Shown one piece after another: positions 29,458-37,493 of a stretch of 37,782 bases of DNA. The position numbers were made by a program, and so were the translations under genes. The stretch is from positions 1 through 37,782 of the forward strand of contig JACPUX010000058.1 in the NCBI GenBank assembly GCA_016192065.1, given 5' to 3'. Position 1 is the first letter of the stretch, and every line of letters starts with the position of its first letter. A model generated the notes under the pieces. It saw only the letters and a program-made list of their open reading frames with translations, did no database searches and was not told the origin of the DNA. Source of the stretch: Betaproteobacteria bacterium (lineage in GTDB: Bacteria; Pseudomonadota; Gammaproteobacteria; Burkholderiales; Casimicrobiaceae).

Positions 29458-30075
29458 TTATCGATTGCCCCGCTCATTGAGCGGGGTCCCGGGAGGGCTA
29501 TCCCCGGCGGCAGCCTCAAACTCACCCGAGTAGCGAAACACCTGGCCAAGCAGCGGGTGCATCAGACGGAAATCCATCGCGAAACGAGTGTCGTCCACGG
29601 CAGCTTCAACGATGGTTGTGTGTCCGAGAACCAGGCATTCGGGTATTGGCAGCAGCACCGGCCCCAGTTTCACCAGGAACCTGACGCCGCGGTAATGGAG
29701 CCGGCCATCCTCCACACATGCAGCCATCTGCAAGCCGAATACCGGATTGACGAATTCGATGAGTTGGTTGCCGCCGGCCGAAACCCAGTAGCTATTGAAG
29801 CGGACCACCTTCCCGTCGGGGTAGGTGACGGTCCGCCGCCAGTACTGCCGATCATCCACGACGTTCTTTTCGACGACCGTGGATACCTGCCGGCCGTTGC
29901 GGTTGACGAGCGCACCGAAGACTCGCAGCACGCTCAGGCAGACCTGCATGAATCGCGGATATTCGATATCCAGGTGGCCGGTGTCGGTCGTCGCGCCAAA
30001 GCGATGGTGCGCCTGCAAGGCCGACGGCAGCTTGCCCCAGTCCGCGCCAAGCGCACGTTGCATCAAGCTTTTCAT
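29458..30075 (-). CDS. DUF4166-type protein
   Basis: The 205-residue soluble protein starts at ATG 30075 with CAGGAGC upstream and an ATGA overlap with the preceding gene. Recognisable parts are 'LPSALQAHHRFGATTDTGHL', 'VVDDRQYWRRTVTYPDGK', 'HYRGVRFLVKLGPVLLPIPE', and a C-terminal 'AMDFRLMHPLLGQVFRYSGE', all typical of DUF4166 proteins found with epimerase and DUF2269 genes. Function of the family is unknown. A strong hairpin (CCCCGCTC / GAGCGGGG) overlaps the stop codon region (about 29466-29484). Last gene of a four-gene coupled operon. Confidence 0.88.
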   Translation of the reverse strand: MKSLMQRALGADWGKLPSALQAHHRFGATTDTGHLDIEYPRFMQVCLSVLRVFGALVNRNGRQVSTVVEKNVVDDRQYWRRTVTYPDGKVVRFNSYWVSAGGNQLIEFVNPVFGLQMAACVEDGRLHYRGVRFLVKLGPVLLPIPECLVLGHTTIVEAAVDDTRFAMDFRLMHPLLGQVFRYSGEFEAAAGDSPPGTPLNERGNR

Positions 30076-30551
30076 GATTGCGCTCCTGGTATGTGCTTGA
30101 AGACCATCAGTGCCACCACGAGCACCATCGCGATGAAGGCAGGAACGCCCAGCCAGAACCACCGGCGCGCCATTCGCCAGTAGATTTCGGGCAAAGGGGC
30201 GTCGCGGGCGACTGCGTCCGCGGCGATTTTCTGCATGCGGATCTGCAGCCAGACCACCGGCAGCCAGCAAACGGCGGCCAGGACGAACAGGAAGAGGCTG
30301 GCGGCGACCCACGGCGTGGTCAGTGGCAGATCCAGCAGATACGCCATCCACAGGCCGCTGACGGGCTGGAAGATCACGGTCGGCGTGGTGAAAATCCAGT
30401 CGGCCAGGACGACATGCCGATTGGTGACGGCGATGCAGGCAACGTTGCCGCTGCGATCGGCCATCCATTTGTAGAACGCGCTGCCAAGGCCGGTACCGAA
30501 CAGGAGCACCATGCTGAGAATGTGCAGTGTCTTGAGCAGGGTGTAGGTCAT
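30072..30551 (-). CDS. DUF2269-type integral membrane protein
   Basis: The 159-residue protein has four predicted transmembrane helices (about 5-25, 55-75, 82-102, 131-150). Motifs typical of DUF2269 are KTLHILSMVLLFGTGLGSAF at the start, 'DWIFTTPTVIFQPVSGLWMA' in the middle and 'RRWFWLGVPAFIAMV' near the end. Conserved His and Trp residues in these helices have suggested haem or metal roles in related proteins, but this is not established. ATG 30551 overlaps the epimerase stop as ATGA, and its own stop overlaps the DUF4166 start. Confidence 0.9.
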   Translation of the reverse strand: MTYTLLKTLHILSMVLLFGTGLGSAFYKWMADRSGNVACIAVTNRHVVLADWIFTTPTVIFQPVSGLWMAYLLDLPLTTPWVAASLFLFVLAAVCWLPVVWLQIRMQKIAADAVARDAPLPEIYWRMARRWFWLGVPAFIAMVLVVALMVFKHIPGAQS

Positions 30552-31414
30552 GATGGACTTTCCGTGGGCGCGACATCGGAGAAGAACAGGCCGGGTTCGA
30601 CGGTCCGCGGCATGCGCCCCAGGAACCGCGCCAGCGGCCGAACATCGGCCCGATGGCCTGTTTGCAGCATGCGCAGATTCTCCGGCCGCAGCATGGGATT
30701 GAAGTGGCGCCCCAGGCAGACGCCCGCCATCGCCAGCGGGAACGGGATGCGCAACACCCGGGCACGCGGCAAACCCTGGGCCTTGCGCATCATCTGCAAC
30801 CACTCCGCGAACGTAATGGTTTCGCTACCGACGATGTCCAGCGTCTGCCTTGTCTCCGATGAGACGAGGCTCCGCATCACGGTCGCTACCACATCGCTGA
30901 TGTGGACCGGCTGCAGTTCCTGCCGCCCGTCGCCGACGACCGGAATCAATGGCAATGCCGCCAGGCGCATGAACAGGCCGGCGCTTTTGCCCCCCCGGCC
31001 ATAGACCAGCGAAGGGCGCAGCACGAACCAGTCGAGGTCGAGGCTGCGCAAGCAATCGTCGGCCGCACGCTTGCTCAGGTGGTAGGCAGAAAACGCCGTC
31101 TCGTCGGCCCCCAGCGCGGAGATCTGCAGCACCCGGCGAATTCCCGCCTGGGAGCAGGCGCGGAATAACGCGGCCGGGGCAAGGGTATGCAGGGGTTCGA
31201 ACCGCTGGGAGCCGCTTTCCCCGATGACGCCCACGCTGTTGATGACGGCATCGATCCCTTCGAGATGCGGCAACCAGTCCGCCGGGGCGAGCATGCGGGA
31301 GAAATCGATGCCGTGACTGCGTGACACGGGCTTTACCTGGTAGCCCGCGGCAGCCAGGGCGACCGCGATATTGCGGCCGATGAAACCGCCGGCACCGGTC
31401 AGCAGGATGTTCAT
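30548..31414 (-). CDS. NAD(P)-binding epimerase/SDR family protein (NDUFA9-like)
   Basis: The 288-residue protein has an N-terminal Rossmann motif GAGGFIGRNIA (GxxGxxG, residues 7-13), 'INSVGVIGESGSQRFEPLH', then 'ALGADETAFSAYHLSKRAAD' with the YxxxK pair (Y111, K115) and 'FVLRPSLVYGRGG'. It belongs to the atypical SDR/NAD-dependent epimerase group related to complex I NDUFA9-like and NmrA-like proteins. The true substrate is unknown. ATG 31414 has GGGGAGCGC upstream and an ATGA overlap with the previous gene. No C-terminal membrane helix is seen. Confidence 0.93.
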   Translation of the reverse strand: MNILLTGAGGFIGRNIAVALAAAGYQVKPVSRSHGIDFSRMLAPADWLPHLEGIDAVINSVGVIGESGSQRFEPLHTLAPAALFRACSQAGIRRVLQISALGADETAFSAYHLSKRAADDCLRSLDLDWFVLRPSLVYGRGGKSAGLFMRLAALPLIPVVGDGRQELQPVHISDVVATVMRSLVSSETRQTLDIVGSETITFAEWLQMMRKAQGLPRARVLRIPFPLAMAGVCLGRHFNPMLRPENLRMLQTGHRADVRPLARFLGRMPRTVEPGLFFSDVAPTESPS

Positions 31415-31755
31415 GATGCGCTCCCCGGTTGCCGGGGAGCCGTCACGAACTGGCCCAGGCGCTTGCCGATCGAGAGCAGGCCGATCAGCAACCCGCCCAG
31501 GACCGCCATCAACGCGAGGCGCAGACTGTCCAGCGGGTCGCTGAAGTGCGTGAACATATCCACCGCCAGCACGAGGAGCAGTGGGGCGATCGTCAACATC
31601 ACCCTTGTGTAGCACAACCAGAAAACGGCCGCCTGTTCATCCGGGCAGATTCGGACGAGGACATTCACCAGCGGGCCGGAAAGCACATAAAGCACCGCGA
31701 GACTCACGACAACGCTGATGAGGGATTCGGCGAACAACAGGAAATAGGCATTCAT
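31411..31755 (-). CDS. Small polytopic membrane protein
   Basis: The 114-residue protein has three predicted transmembrane helices (about 8-30, 52-70, 78-100). No family was recognised. Acidic loop residues (CPDEQAA, HFSDPLDSL) lie between helices. ATG 31755 follows a GGGAGCC site at normal spacing. Its TGA overlaps the epimerase ATG, so it is the first gene of the coupled operon, 133 bases after the AraC-type regulator stop. Its conserved position suggests it works with the DUF2269 membrane protein. Confidence 0.85.
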   Translation of the reverse strand: MNAYFLLFAESLISVVVSLAVLYVLSGPLVNVLVRICPDEQAAVFWLCYTRVMLTIAPLLLVLAVDMFTHFSDPLDSLRLALMAVLGGLLIGLLSIGKRLGQFVTAPRQPGSAS

Positions 31756-31888
31756 GAAAGGCTCCCGATGGGTGACTGGAGCCCTCAGTCTGGAGATTGG
31801 CCGCCTGAAATTCTTCCGTTCCGATCGAACCGGAACACTTTTCGGCTCCGGAAAGATCATTCCGGAGCAAGAGGCGCCCACATACCCG

Positions 31889-32902
31889 CTATTCGGTGGC
31901 GTTCAACTTGCGGTACCGGCCGGGGGTCATGCCCTCGATCTCACGAAACGCTTCGTAGAAATTCGATTGCGAAGTGAATCCGACACTGAGCCCGACGGAC
32001 AGGACCGAGGCGGAGGGTTCCTCGCGCAACATGGCCTTGGCGGCATCGATGCGCAGTTCACGCAGGTAGCGGGAAAAGCCCTTGCCCAGCCGGGCATTCA
32101 TCAATTCCGACAGCTGATGGGTGCTGAGTCCCAAACGTTCGGCCAGCCCCGGCAAGCTCAAGTCCGAATCCATGTAGATCCGCTCGGCGATCATCAGGGA
32201 GGTCAACCTGACCAGAACGGCATCGCAATCGACGTTGGTGAGCGTGGAGCTGGCATAGGCAGTCTGCACGGTTTCTCCGACCTCGGCAGGCAACTGCGGC
32301 CGGAGGCCGAGCGTCGTCTGCACCAGAAAGAAGGCCAAGCCGATCGAGATTGCGTAAAGGCTGAAAAACAGCTTGCCCGGCAACGCCGCCTGGGCAAGCC
32401 CGAGCACCGACACGCCGATAGCAATGACGAATACCGTTCCCAGCAGAATCATTTCCGAATGAAAACCGGCACGCTCGCGGCGGAGGGCATAGAGACTGCG
32501 CGCCAGCCACAACAGATAGCCGGCGCCAACGACGAACGCCAGCGGCAGCGCCAGGTCGTCCGGAAGCAAGGGAGAGATCGCGACAGGCAGCGCATGCCCG
32601 AGCAGCGCCGGCCTGATCGGGAACAGAATCGGCGGGCGCAGCAGCGGCCGGCTGAACAGGAAGAAAGCCGGCGCCACGGCAAACAGCGTCATACGGTAGG
32701 GGATTGTCGCAACCCATGCCAGATCGAGGTAGAGCCATGAAAAATGGGCCAGCTGCAAGGCGCTCAACGCCAACAGCAAGACCCTCCCCATGGTTCTCGA
32801 CATTCCCTGGCCCTGGTAGTGCTCGCTACGGAAATGCGTCACCGCCAGGACGATTGCGCTGAATATCGAAAAACCGATGAGAAGAAGGGCGAGTGAGGTC
32901 AC
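31889..32902 (-). CDS. AraC-family regulator with polytopic membrane N-terminus
   Basis: The 337-residue protein starts at GTG 32902 (no clear ribosome site). The N-terminal 200 residues contain about seven hydrophobic helices (for example IGFSIFSAIVLAV, 'LFFSLYAISIGLAFFL'). The C-terminal domain at about 238-335 is an AraC HTH: 'LSLPGLAERLGLSTHQLSEL' (first HTH) and 'SVLSVGLSVGFTSQSNFYEA' with the family signature ending 'FREIEGMTPGRYRK'. Membrane-bound AraC regulators sense external or lipid signals. It is upstream of, and on the same strand as, the small-membrane/epimerase/DUF2269/DUF4166 operon and is its likely regulator. Confidence 0.92.
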   Translation of the reverse strand: MTSLALLLIGFSIFSAIVLAVTHFRSEHYQGQGMSRTMGRVLLLALSALQLAHFSWLYLDLAWVATIPYRMTLFAVAPAFFLFSRPLLRPPILFPIRPALLGHALPVAISPLLPDDLALPLAFVVGAGYLLWLARSLYALRRERAGFHSEMILLGTVFVIAIGVSVLGLAQAALPGKLFFSLYAISIGLAFFLVQTTLGLRPQLPAEVGETVQTAYASSTLTNVDCDAVLVRLTSLMIAERIYMDSDLSLPGLAERLGLSTHQLSELMNARLGKGFSRYLRELRIDAAKAMLREEPSASVLSVGLSVGFTSQSNFYEAFREIEGMTPGRYRKLNATE

Positions 32903-33043
32903 AGGAAGTGCGAAGTGCGCCGGCCCCGATTTTTCCGGACGCGAATCCGGGGCAAAACCGTGTCGGGAAAAAGGGTGCTGGAAAGCCGAACTGCCATTGG
33001 CAGGCTAGCTCGGGTGGCGAGGTTGCCGACGACGCTTCCCGAT

Positions 33044-33069
33044 GCCGGCGAGGCACGCGCCGGCTTTTT
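33044..33069 (+). terminator. Terminator-like hairpin with T-run (plus orientation)
   Basis: A 7-bp GC-rich stem GCCGGCG / CGCCGGC with a 7-base loop is followed directly by TTTTT on the plus strand. It lies between the minus-strand HlyD stop and the AraC-type start. No plus-strand gene ends here, so it may block antisense transcription or be incidental. Confidence 0.4.
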
Positions 33070-33151
33070 CGCCCAGGGCAGCGCCGCCCGGTAATAGCAG
33101 CTGAAAAGGAATTCGGAAAAGCGCTGCTGCCAAACGCACGCGCCCATACCC

Positions 33152-34489
33152 TCAGCGTTCCCCCATGGTGCTCTGCAGGCCGCGCGCAATCGGCCGCAGC
33201 AGAAAGGCGAGCACGGTGCGGCGGCCGGTAATCACGTCGACGTCGGCGACCATCCCCGGCAGGATGGCAAGACGCCCCTCGGACGTCTCGATGGCGTTGC
33301 TGCGGGTCCGCACATAGAGCCGGTAATACACCGCGCCGGTCCGCTCCTCGGTCTGGCTGTCCGGGCTGATGCGCTCGACCACTGCATCCATGGCGCCGTA
33401 CAGGCCGCTGTCGAAGGCCGAGACGTGCACCTTGGCCGGCAAGCCGGTACGCAGATAGGCGATATCCGAAGGCTTCACCCGCGCCTCGACGAGCAGGGTA
33501 TCGTCGAGCGGCACCACCTCGACCAGGGTCTTGCCGGCGCTCGCCACCCCGCCCACCGTCGTCACGTACAGGACCTTGACGATGCCGTTGACCGGGCTGC
33601 GGACTTCGGTGCGCGCCAGCACATCCTGCTTCGCCGCCAGCCCGCCTTCCAGCGAATTCAACTGCGTCTGCCGCTTGCTCATGTCGTCCCGCGACTCCGA
33701 GCGGAACTGGTTCTGCCGCTCGCGGATACGGTCGTCGAACTCGCGCACCTGCGCATCGGCCGAAACGGCCCCCTGGCTGTTGGCAACCACCTGGGAACGC
33801 AGGTTCGCCTCTTCCTTGCGCAACTGGATCATCTCCATCGGCGCCGCCGCGCCCGCCCGGCTCAGCGGCTCGACCAGCGCAAGCTGCTCCTGCACCAGTT
33901 GCAGCGCCTTTTGCGTCTGCGGCAGGCGGCCCCGGAAATCGGCCGCCTCCGCCGCCTTCTGCGCCCGCTGCTGGCGCAGCACGGAAACCTGGGCATCGAG
34001 CGTTTCGGCGCGCTCGCGGCGCAGTTTCTCCTCGGTCTCGATGGTTTTGCGGCCGTCCTCGGTTTGCCTCAATTCCTCCGGGTAGCGCGGTTCGCTGCCA
34101 TCGGTTTCCGCGCGCAGACGCGCGATCGCCGCCATCAGGCCCTCGCGCGTCGCCTGCCGTTCGGCCACATCGCCCATGGCCTGGGCCGGGTTGAGGCGGA
34201 ACAGCACATCGCCCTTCTTGACGATGTCGCCCTCGCGTGCGCGGATTTCCGCCACCACGCCGCTCTCCAAGGGCTGCAACTGCTGCACCGTGCTGACCGG
34301 CACCACCTTGCCGCTGCCCGAAGCGATGATTTCGATATGAAACAGCGCCGCCCAGACCAGGAAGAGCGCGAGCAGCGCCAGCAGCACCTTGACGATCAGC
34401 CTGGTGCTCGCGGGCACCGGCTCGAGCGCCGCCTCCTCCAGCGCATGCGAGGTGGCCAGCGAATACGATTCGAGATTGTTCCAGCGCAT
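33152..34489 (-). CDS. Type I secretion membrane fusion protein (HlyD family)
   Basis: This 445-residue adaptor links the inner-membrane ABC transporter to an outer-membrane TolC-like channel. A single transmembrane helix lies at about 33-53, followed by a lipoyl/biotinyl-like strand 'GSGKVVPVSTVQQLQPLESG', a long coiled coil at about 110-290 with Gln/Arg/Glu-rich heptads, and a C-terminal beta-barrel with 'VRSPVNGIVKVLYVTTVGGV' and the HlyD-type end 'AILPGMVADVDVITGRRTVL'. ATG 34489 is 3 bases after the transporter stop, with GGGGGCC upstream, so the two are translated together. Confidence 0.95.
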   Translation of the reverse strand: MRWNNLESYSLATSHALEEAALEPVPASTRLIVKVLLALLALFLVWAALFHIEIIASGSGKVVPVSTVQQLQPLESGVVAEIRAREGDIVKKGDVLFRLNPAQAMGDVAERQATREGLMAAIARLRAETDGSEPRYPEELRQTEDGRKTIETEEKLRRERAETLDAQVSVLRQQRAQKAAEAADFRGRLPQTQKALQLVQEQLALVEPLSRAGAAAPMEMIQLRKEEANLRSQVVANSQGAVSADAQVREFDDRIRERQNQFRSESRDDMSKRQTQLNSLEGGLAAKQDVLARTEVRSPVNGIVKVLYVTTVGGVASAGKTLVEVVPLDDTLLVEARVKPSDIAYLRTGLPAKVHVSAFDSGLYGAMDAVVERISPDSQTEERTGAVYYRLYVRTRSNAIETSEGRLAILPGMVADVDVITGRRTVLAFLLRPIARGLQSTMGER

Positions 34490-34492
34490 GGT

Positions 34493-36943
34493 TCAGGCCC
34501 CCGCCAGGGCGGCGCTGCCGGCCCGCGCATCTGCCCGCGCATCTGCCCGAATGCCGCCCGTCAGAATGGCCAGCGCCTCGTCGCGCGGCTTGTCGAGCAC
34601 GACCCGGCCGGCTTCCAGCACCACCACCCGGCTAACCAGGGCCAGCAGCGCCGGACGATGCGTCACCAGGATAACGGTGCGGTCCTTGAGCGCCTCGCGC
34701 AACGTTCCCAGCAACTGTGCCTCGGCGGTCTGATCCAGCGCGCTGGTCGGCTCGTCGAGGAGCAACACCCGCGGCTCGCGGATCAGCGCCTGGGCGATCG
34801 CCACCGACTGCTTCTGACCGGTAGACAAACCCGCGCCGCGCTCGCCGAGGCGCATGCCATACCCTTCCGGATGCAGGCGCGCGAACTCGTCGACGCCGGA
34901 AATCTTCGCCGCCCTCAGCAGTTCCTCGTCGCTGGCATGCGGCCAGCCGGCGACGAGATTCTCGCGCAAGGTGCCGGAAAACAGCAGCGGCTCCTGCTGG
35001 ACATAGCCGATCAGGCCGCGCACCTCGGCGGGGTCGATCTGCTGCATGTCGATGCCGTCGACGCGGATCACCCCGCCGGCCGGCGTCGCCACGCCGGACA
35101 GGATCTTCAGCAGCGTGCTCTTGCCCGAACCGTTGCGGCCCAGAATCGCCACCCGCTCACCGGCGCTGAAGGACAACGACACCTCGCGCAGCGCCTCGAC
35201 GAATTTTTCCGGCCCCGCCGGGTAGCGGAAATCCACCGCCTGCGCCGCCAGTTCGCCGGGCAGATCCGGCCGGCTGACATAGGCATGGTCGGCCTGCCGT
35301 ACCTGCGGCAGCGCCATGAAGCGCGACAGGAAAGTCAGCGCCGTGCGCGTGTGGTATAGCCGGATCAGCAGCCCGGCAAGCTGGGCGAAAGGCGACATCA
35401 CCCGGCTGTTGAGCATACCCGCGGCGACCAGCGCGCCGGCGGTCAAACTCTTGTCGCTGATCAGCACCGCGCCGAAAACCAGGATCAACACGCCCGAAAC
35501 CTGCACGATGAACGAAGTGGTATGCGAAGCCAGCTGCTGGTAGAAACGCATCTGGTGGCTCGACACCGCCGACGTCGCCACCTGGTCGCGCCAGCGCCGG
35601 CGCATCGTGCGCTCGGCGCCGACGGCGCGCACCGCCTCGGCGGCGATGATCGTCTCGACCAGCGTGCCGTGGCGCTCCTGGCCGTGCAGCATCGACAGCC
35701 GGCTGCTCTGTTCCATCGGCCGCTGCAGGATCAGGTTGAGTGCGATCATCGCGGCGATGGCCAGCACCGAGATGAAACCCAACCAGCCGCCGATATAGAA
35801 CACCAGGGCCAGGGCGATCAGGGAAAACGGCAGCTCGACGACGCTCAGCAGCACCGCCGAACTGAAAAACTCCTGCACCGTGGCATAGCCGCGCAGCATG
35901 TCGGCCTGGGTTCCCGCCGCGCCCTGCATGTGCTCCAGCTTCATGCCCAGCTGCTGCTCGAAAATCGTGCGCGACAGGATCACGTCGAGGCGGCGAGCCG
36001 TCCGGTCGACCATCGACGAGCGCAGCTCCTGGGTGATGAAATCGAACACCAGCACCACCGCAACACCGATGGCCAGCGTGGTCAGCGTACTCATTGCATC
36101 GTTGGGCGCGATGGTGTTATAGATCAGCATCGAAAACACCGGCACCGTCAGGCCGAACACCGACAGCACCACCGAAGCCATCGCCGCATGCCGATAGACC
36201 GCGCGCTCGTTGAGCAGCGCCTGGCGCAGCCAATTCAGGCCCGCCTTGTCCTGCCCCAGCAGCTCGGCCCACACCCCCATGCGCTGCGCCGAGAACAAGC
36301 GGCGCCCGCAGCGCAGCCAGATCACTCGCGGGCCGTCGCTGCCGCGCGCCGTCTCGGCGCTGCCGCGCACCGCCGCCAATAGCACCTCGCCGTCCGGGTC
36401 ACGCCGGGCGCCCCCGGCGTCGTCGAACATCAGCACCGATCCGCGGTCGCCCAGCTCGCTGGTGACGACCAGGCGCACCGGGTTCGCGGCGTCGTCGAGG
36501 TCGATGCGGATCAACGGCGCCATGCCGGCCAGACCCGCCACGCGCTCGGCCGGCACCACGTCCATGTTCAGGCCGAAGCGCCGTCCCGATTGCCGGTAGC
36601 CGAGCACGTCGGCGCCCTGCCTCAGATCATGCCCGTCGGTCAGCAACGACAGCACCGCCTCGATCGACATCGAAAAACCCAGCGAACGGGCCGCCAACAC
36701 CATCGCGCTGGCCATCTGCTGGTGCAGATGATGGATCGGGCCTGCCGGAGAGTTTTCCGCACCGCCAGCCGCCTCGCCGGCCACGGCCGGAACGGACGGC
36801 CGACGTCCCCATGCGAGCAGGGTCGCGCCGAGCGCCGCGCACAGCGAACCGAGCGCGGCCAACAGGAAAGCCAGCGGCAGATACAAGACCGCCGCGGCAC
36901 GGCGCAGCAAAGCACCGATCGAATGAAGCGCGCCCCGGCTCAT
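34493..36943 (-). CDS. Type I secretion ABC transporter (LapB/RTX-like permease-ATPase)
   Basis: The 816-residue protein has an extra N-terminal hydrophobic stretch at about 17-47, an N-terminal domain at about 78-220 at the place of a C39 peptidase but without a catalytic Cys (a C39-like domain, as in LapB and RtxB), a six-helix permease at about 250-540, and an ATPase domain at about 565-790 with Walker A GRNGSGKST (602-610), signature LSTGQ (706-710) and Walker B VLLLDEPTSALD. It ends in a repeated RADARADARAG tail encoded by a 12-base direct repeat. ATG 36943 has GGGAGGGC upstream. It exports a protein substrate without proteolytic leader removal. No cargo or TolC-like gene is in the window. 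Confidence 0.94.
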   Translation of the reverse strand: MSRGALHSIGALLRRAAAVLYLPLAFLLAALGSLCAALGATLLAWGRRPSVPAVAGEAAGGAENSPAGPIHHLHQQMASAMVLAARSLGFSMSIEAVLSLLTDGHDLRQGADVLGYRQSGRRFGLNMDVVPAERVAGLAGMAPLIRIDLDDAANPVRLVVTSELGDRGSVLMFDDAGGARRDPDGEVLLAAVRGSAETARGSDGPRVIWLRCGRRLFSAQRMGVWAELLGQDKAGLNWLRQALLNERAVYRHAAMASVVLSVFGLTVPVFSMLIYNTIAPNDAMSTLTTLAIGVAVVLVFDFITQELRSSMVDRTARRLDVILSRTIFEQQLGMKLEHMQGAAGTQADMLRGYATVQEFFSSAVLLSVVELPFSLIALALVFYIGGWLGFISVLAIAAMIALNLILQRPMEQSSRLSMLHGQERHGTLVETIIAAEAVRAVGAERTMRRRWRDQVATSAVSSHQMRFYQQLASHTTSFIVQVSGVLILVFGAVLISDKSLTAGALVAAGMLNSRVMSPFAQLAGLLIRLYHTRTALTFLSRFMALPQVRQADHAYVSRPDLPGELAAQAVDFRYPAGPEKFVEALREVSLSFSAGERVAILGRNGSGKSTLLKILSGVATPAGGVIRVDGIDMQQIDPAEVRGLIGYVQQEPLLFSGTLRENLVAGWPHASDEELLRAAKISGVDEFARLHPEGYGMRLGERGAGLSTGQKQSVAIAQALIREPRVLLLDEPTSALDQTAEAQLLGTLREALKDRTVILVTHRPALLALVSRVVVLEAGRVVLDKPRDEALAILTGGIRADARADARAGSAALAGA

Positions 36944-37247
36944 GCGCCCTCCCGTGCCGATTCGCCAGCCGCGTTGCGGCAACCACCCTGTCGATCTTTC
37001 ATATAGCAACCATCCTGAAAACGCGGTTCGTCGGTCGGGTTGGCGATAGCGCCTCCATGGCTCACGACCGCGTCGCGAGCACTTGCTGCGCGGCCAAACC
37101 CGACGACCGCCCAAACGATCTCACGAAGACCGACGCAAGAATATTGGGGCGACGCCCTGTGCAACAGAGGGTCGCCCCTTGGCCGTGACGGGCGGTGTAG
37201 ATAGTCTGGCGGTGCCATTACCGCAGCGGCAGCAGACCGACCCGAGG
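36944..37247. other. Non-coding region upstream of the secretion operon
   Basis: A 304-base region with no intact gene. It holds the second copy of the 82-bp repeat (37101-37182) and presumably the promoter of the secretion operon; TATAT near 37000 on the minus strand is the only AT-rich candidate. A 20-codon frame ending in an ATGA overlap with the transporter start was seen but has no ribosome site. Confidence 0.4.
37101..37182 (+). repeat. 82-bp repeat, copy B, with hairpin
   Basis: Matches copy A at 21966-22047 at about 74% identity. This copy keeps an imperfect inverted repeat: GGGGCGACGCCCT and AGAGGGTCGCCCC around a 7-base loop (about 37146-37178). It lies 65 bases from the IS3 fragment. 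Confidence 0.6.
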
Positions 37248-37493
37248 CCCATCGTGCTCGATCTGTTCAACCGCGAAGTTGTCGGCTGGTCGCTGAAGCC
37301 GCGCATAACGGCGGATATCGTGACGGATGCGCTAACCATGACCTGGTTCAGGAAGCGGCCGGCACCGGGGCTGATGCACCACTCCGACCGGGGCAGTCAG
37401 TACGCCAGCCATGCCTTTCAGGACAAGCTCAAGGCCTACGGCATGACCTGCTCGATGAGCCGGAAAGGCAACTGCCGGGACAACCTGCCGACA
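37248..37493 (+). pseudogene. IS3-family transposase (OrfB) fragment
   Basis: The translation starting 'PIVLDLFNREVVGWSLKPR', continuing through 'GLMHHSDRGSQYASHAFQ' and ending 'MTCSMSRKGNCRDNLPT', is the integrase (rve) core of an IS3-family OrfB. About 82 residues remain. The N-terminal helix-turn-helix part and the C-terminal end are missing, and the usual WDN(A/C)PxE catalytic segment is degenerate (CRDNLPT, lacking the last acidic residue), so it cannot transpose. No terminal repeats could be identified. It marks a decayed insertion at the right edge. Confidence 0.85.

Noticed and set aside
36940..37002. Possible 20-codon leader peptide overlapping the transporter start by ATGA
   Set aside because: No ribosome site before its ATG and no attenuator-like structure; the overlap may be chance.
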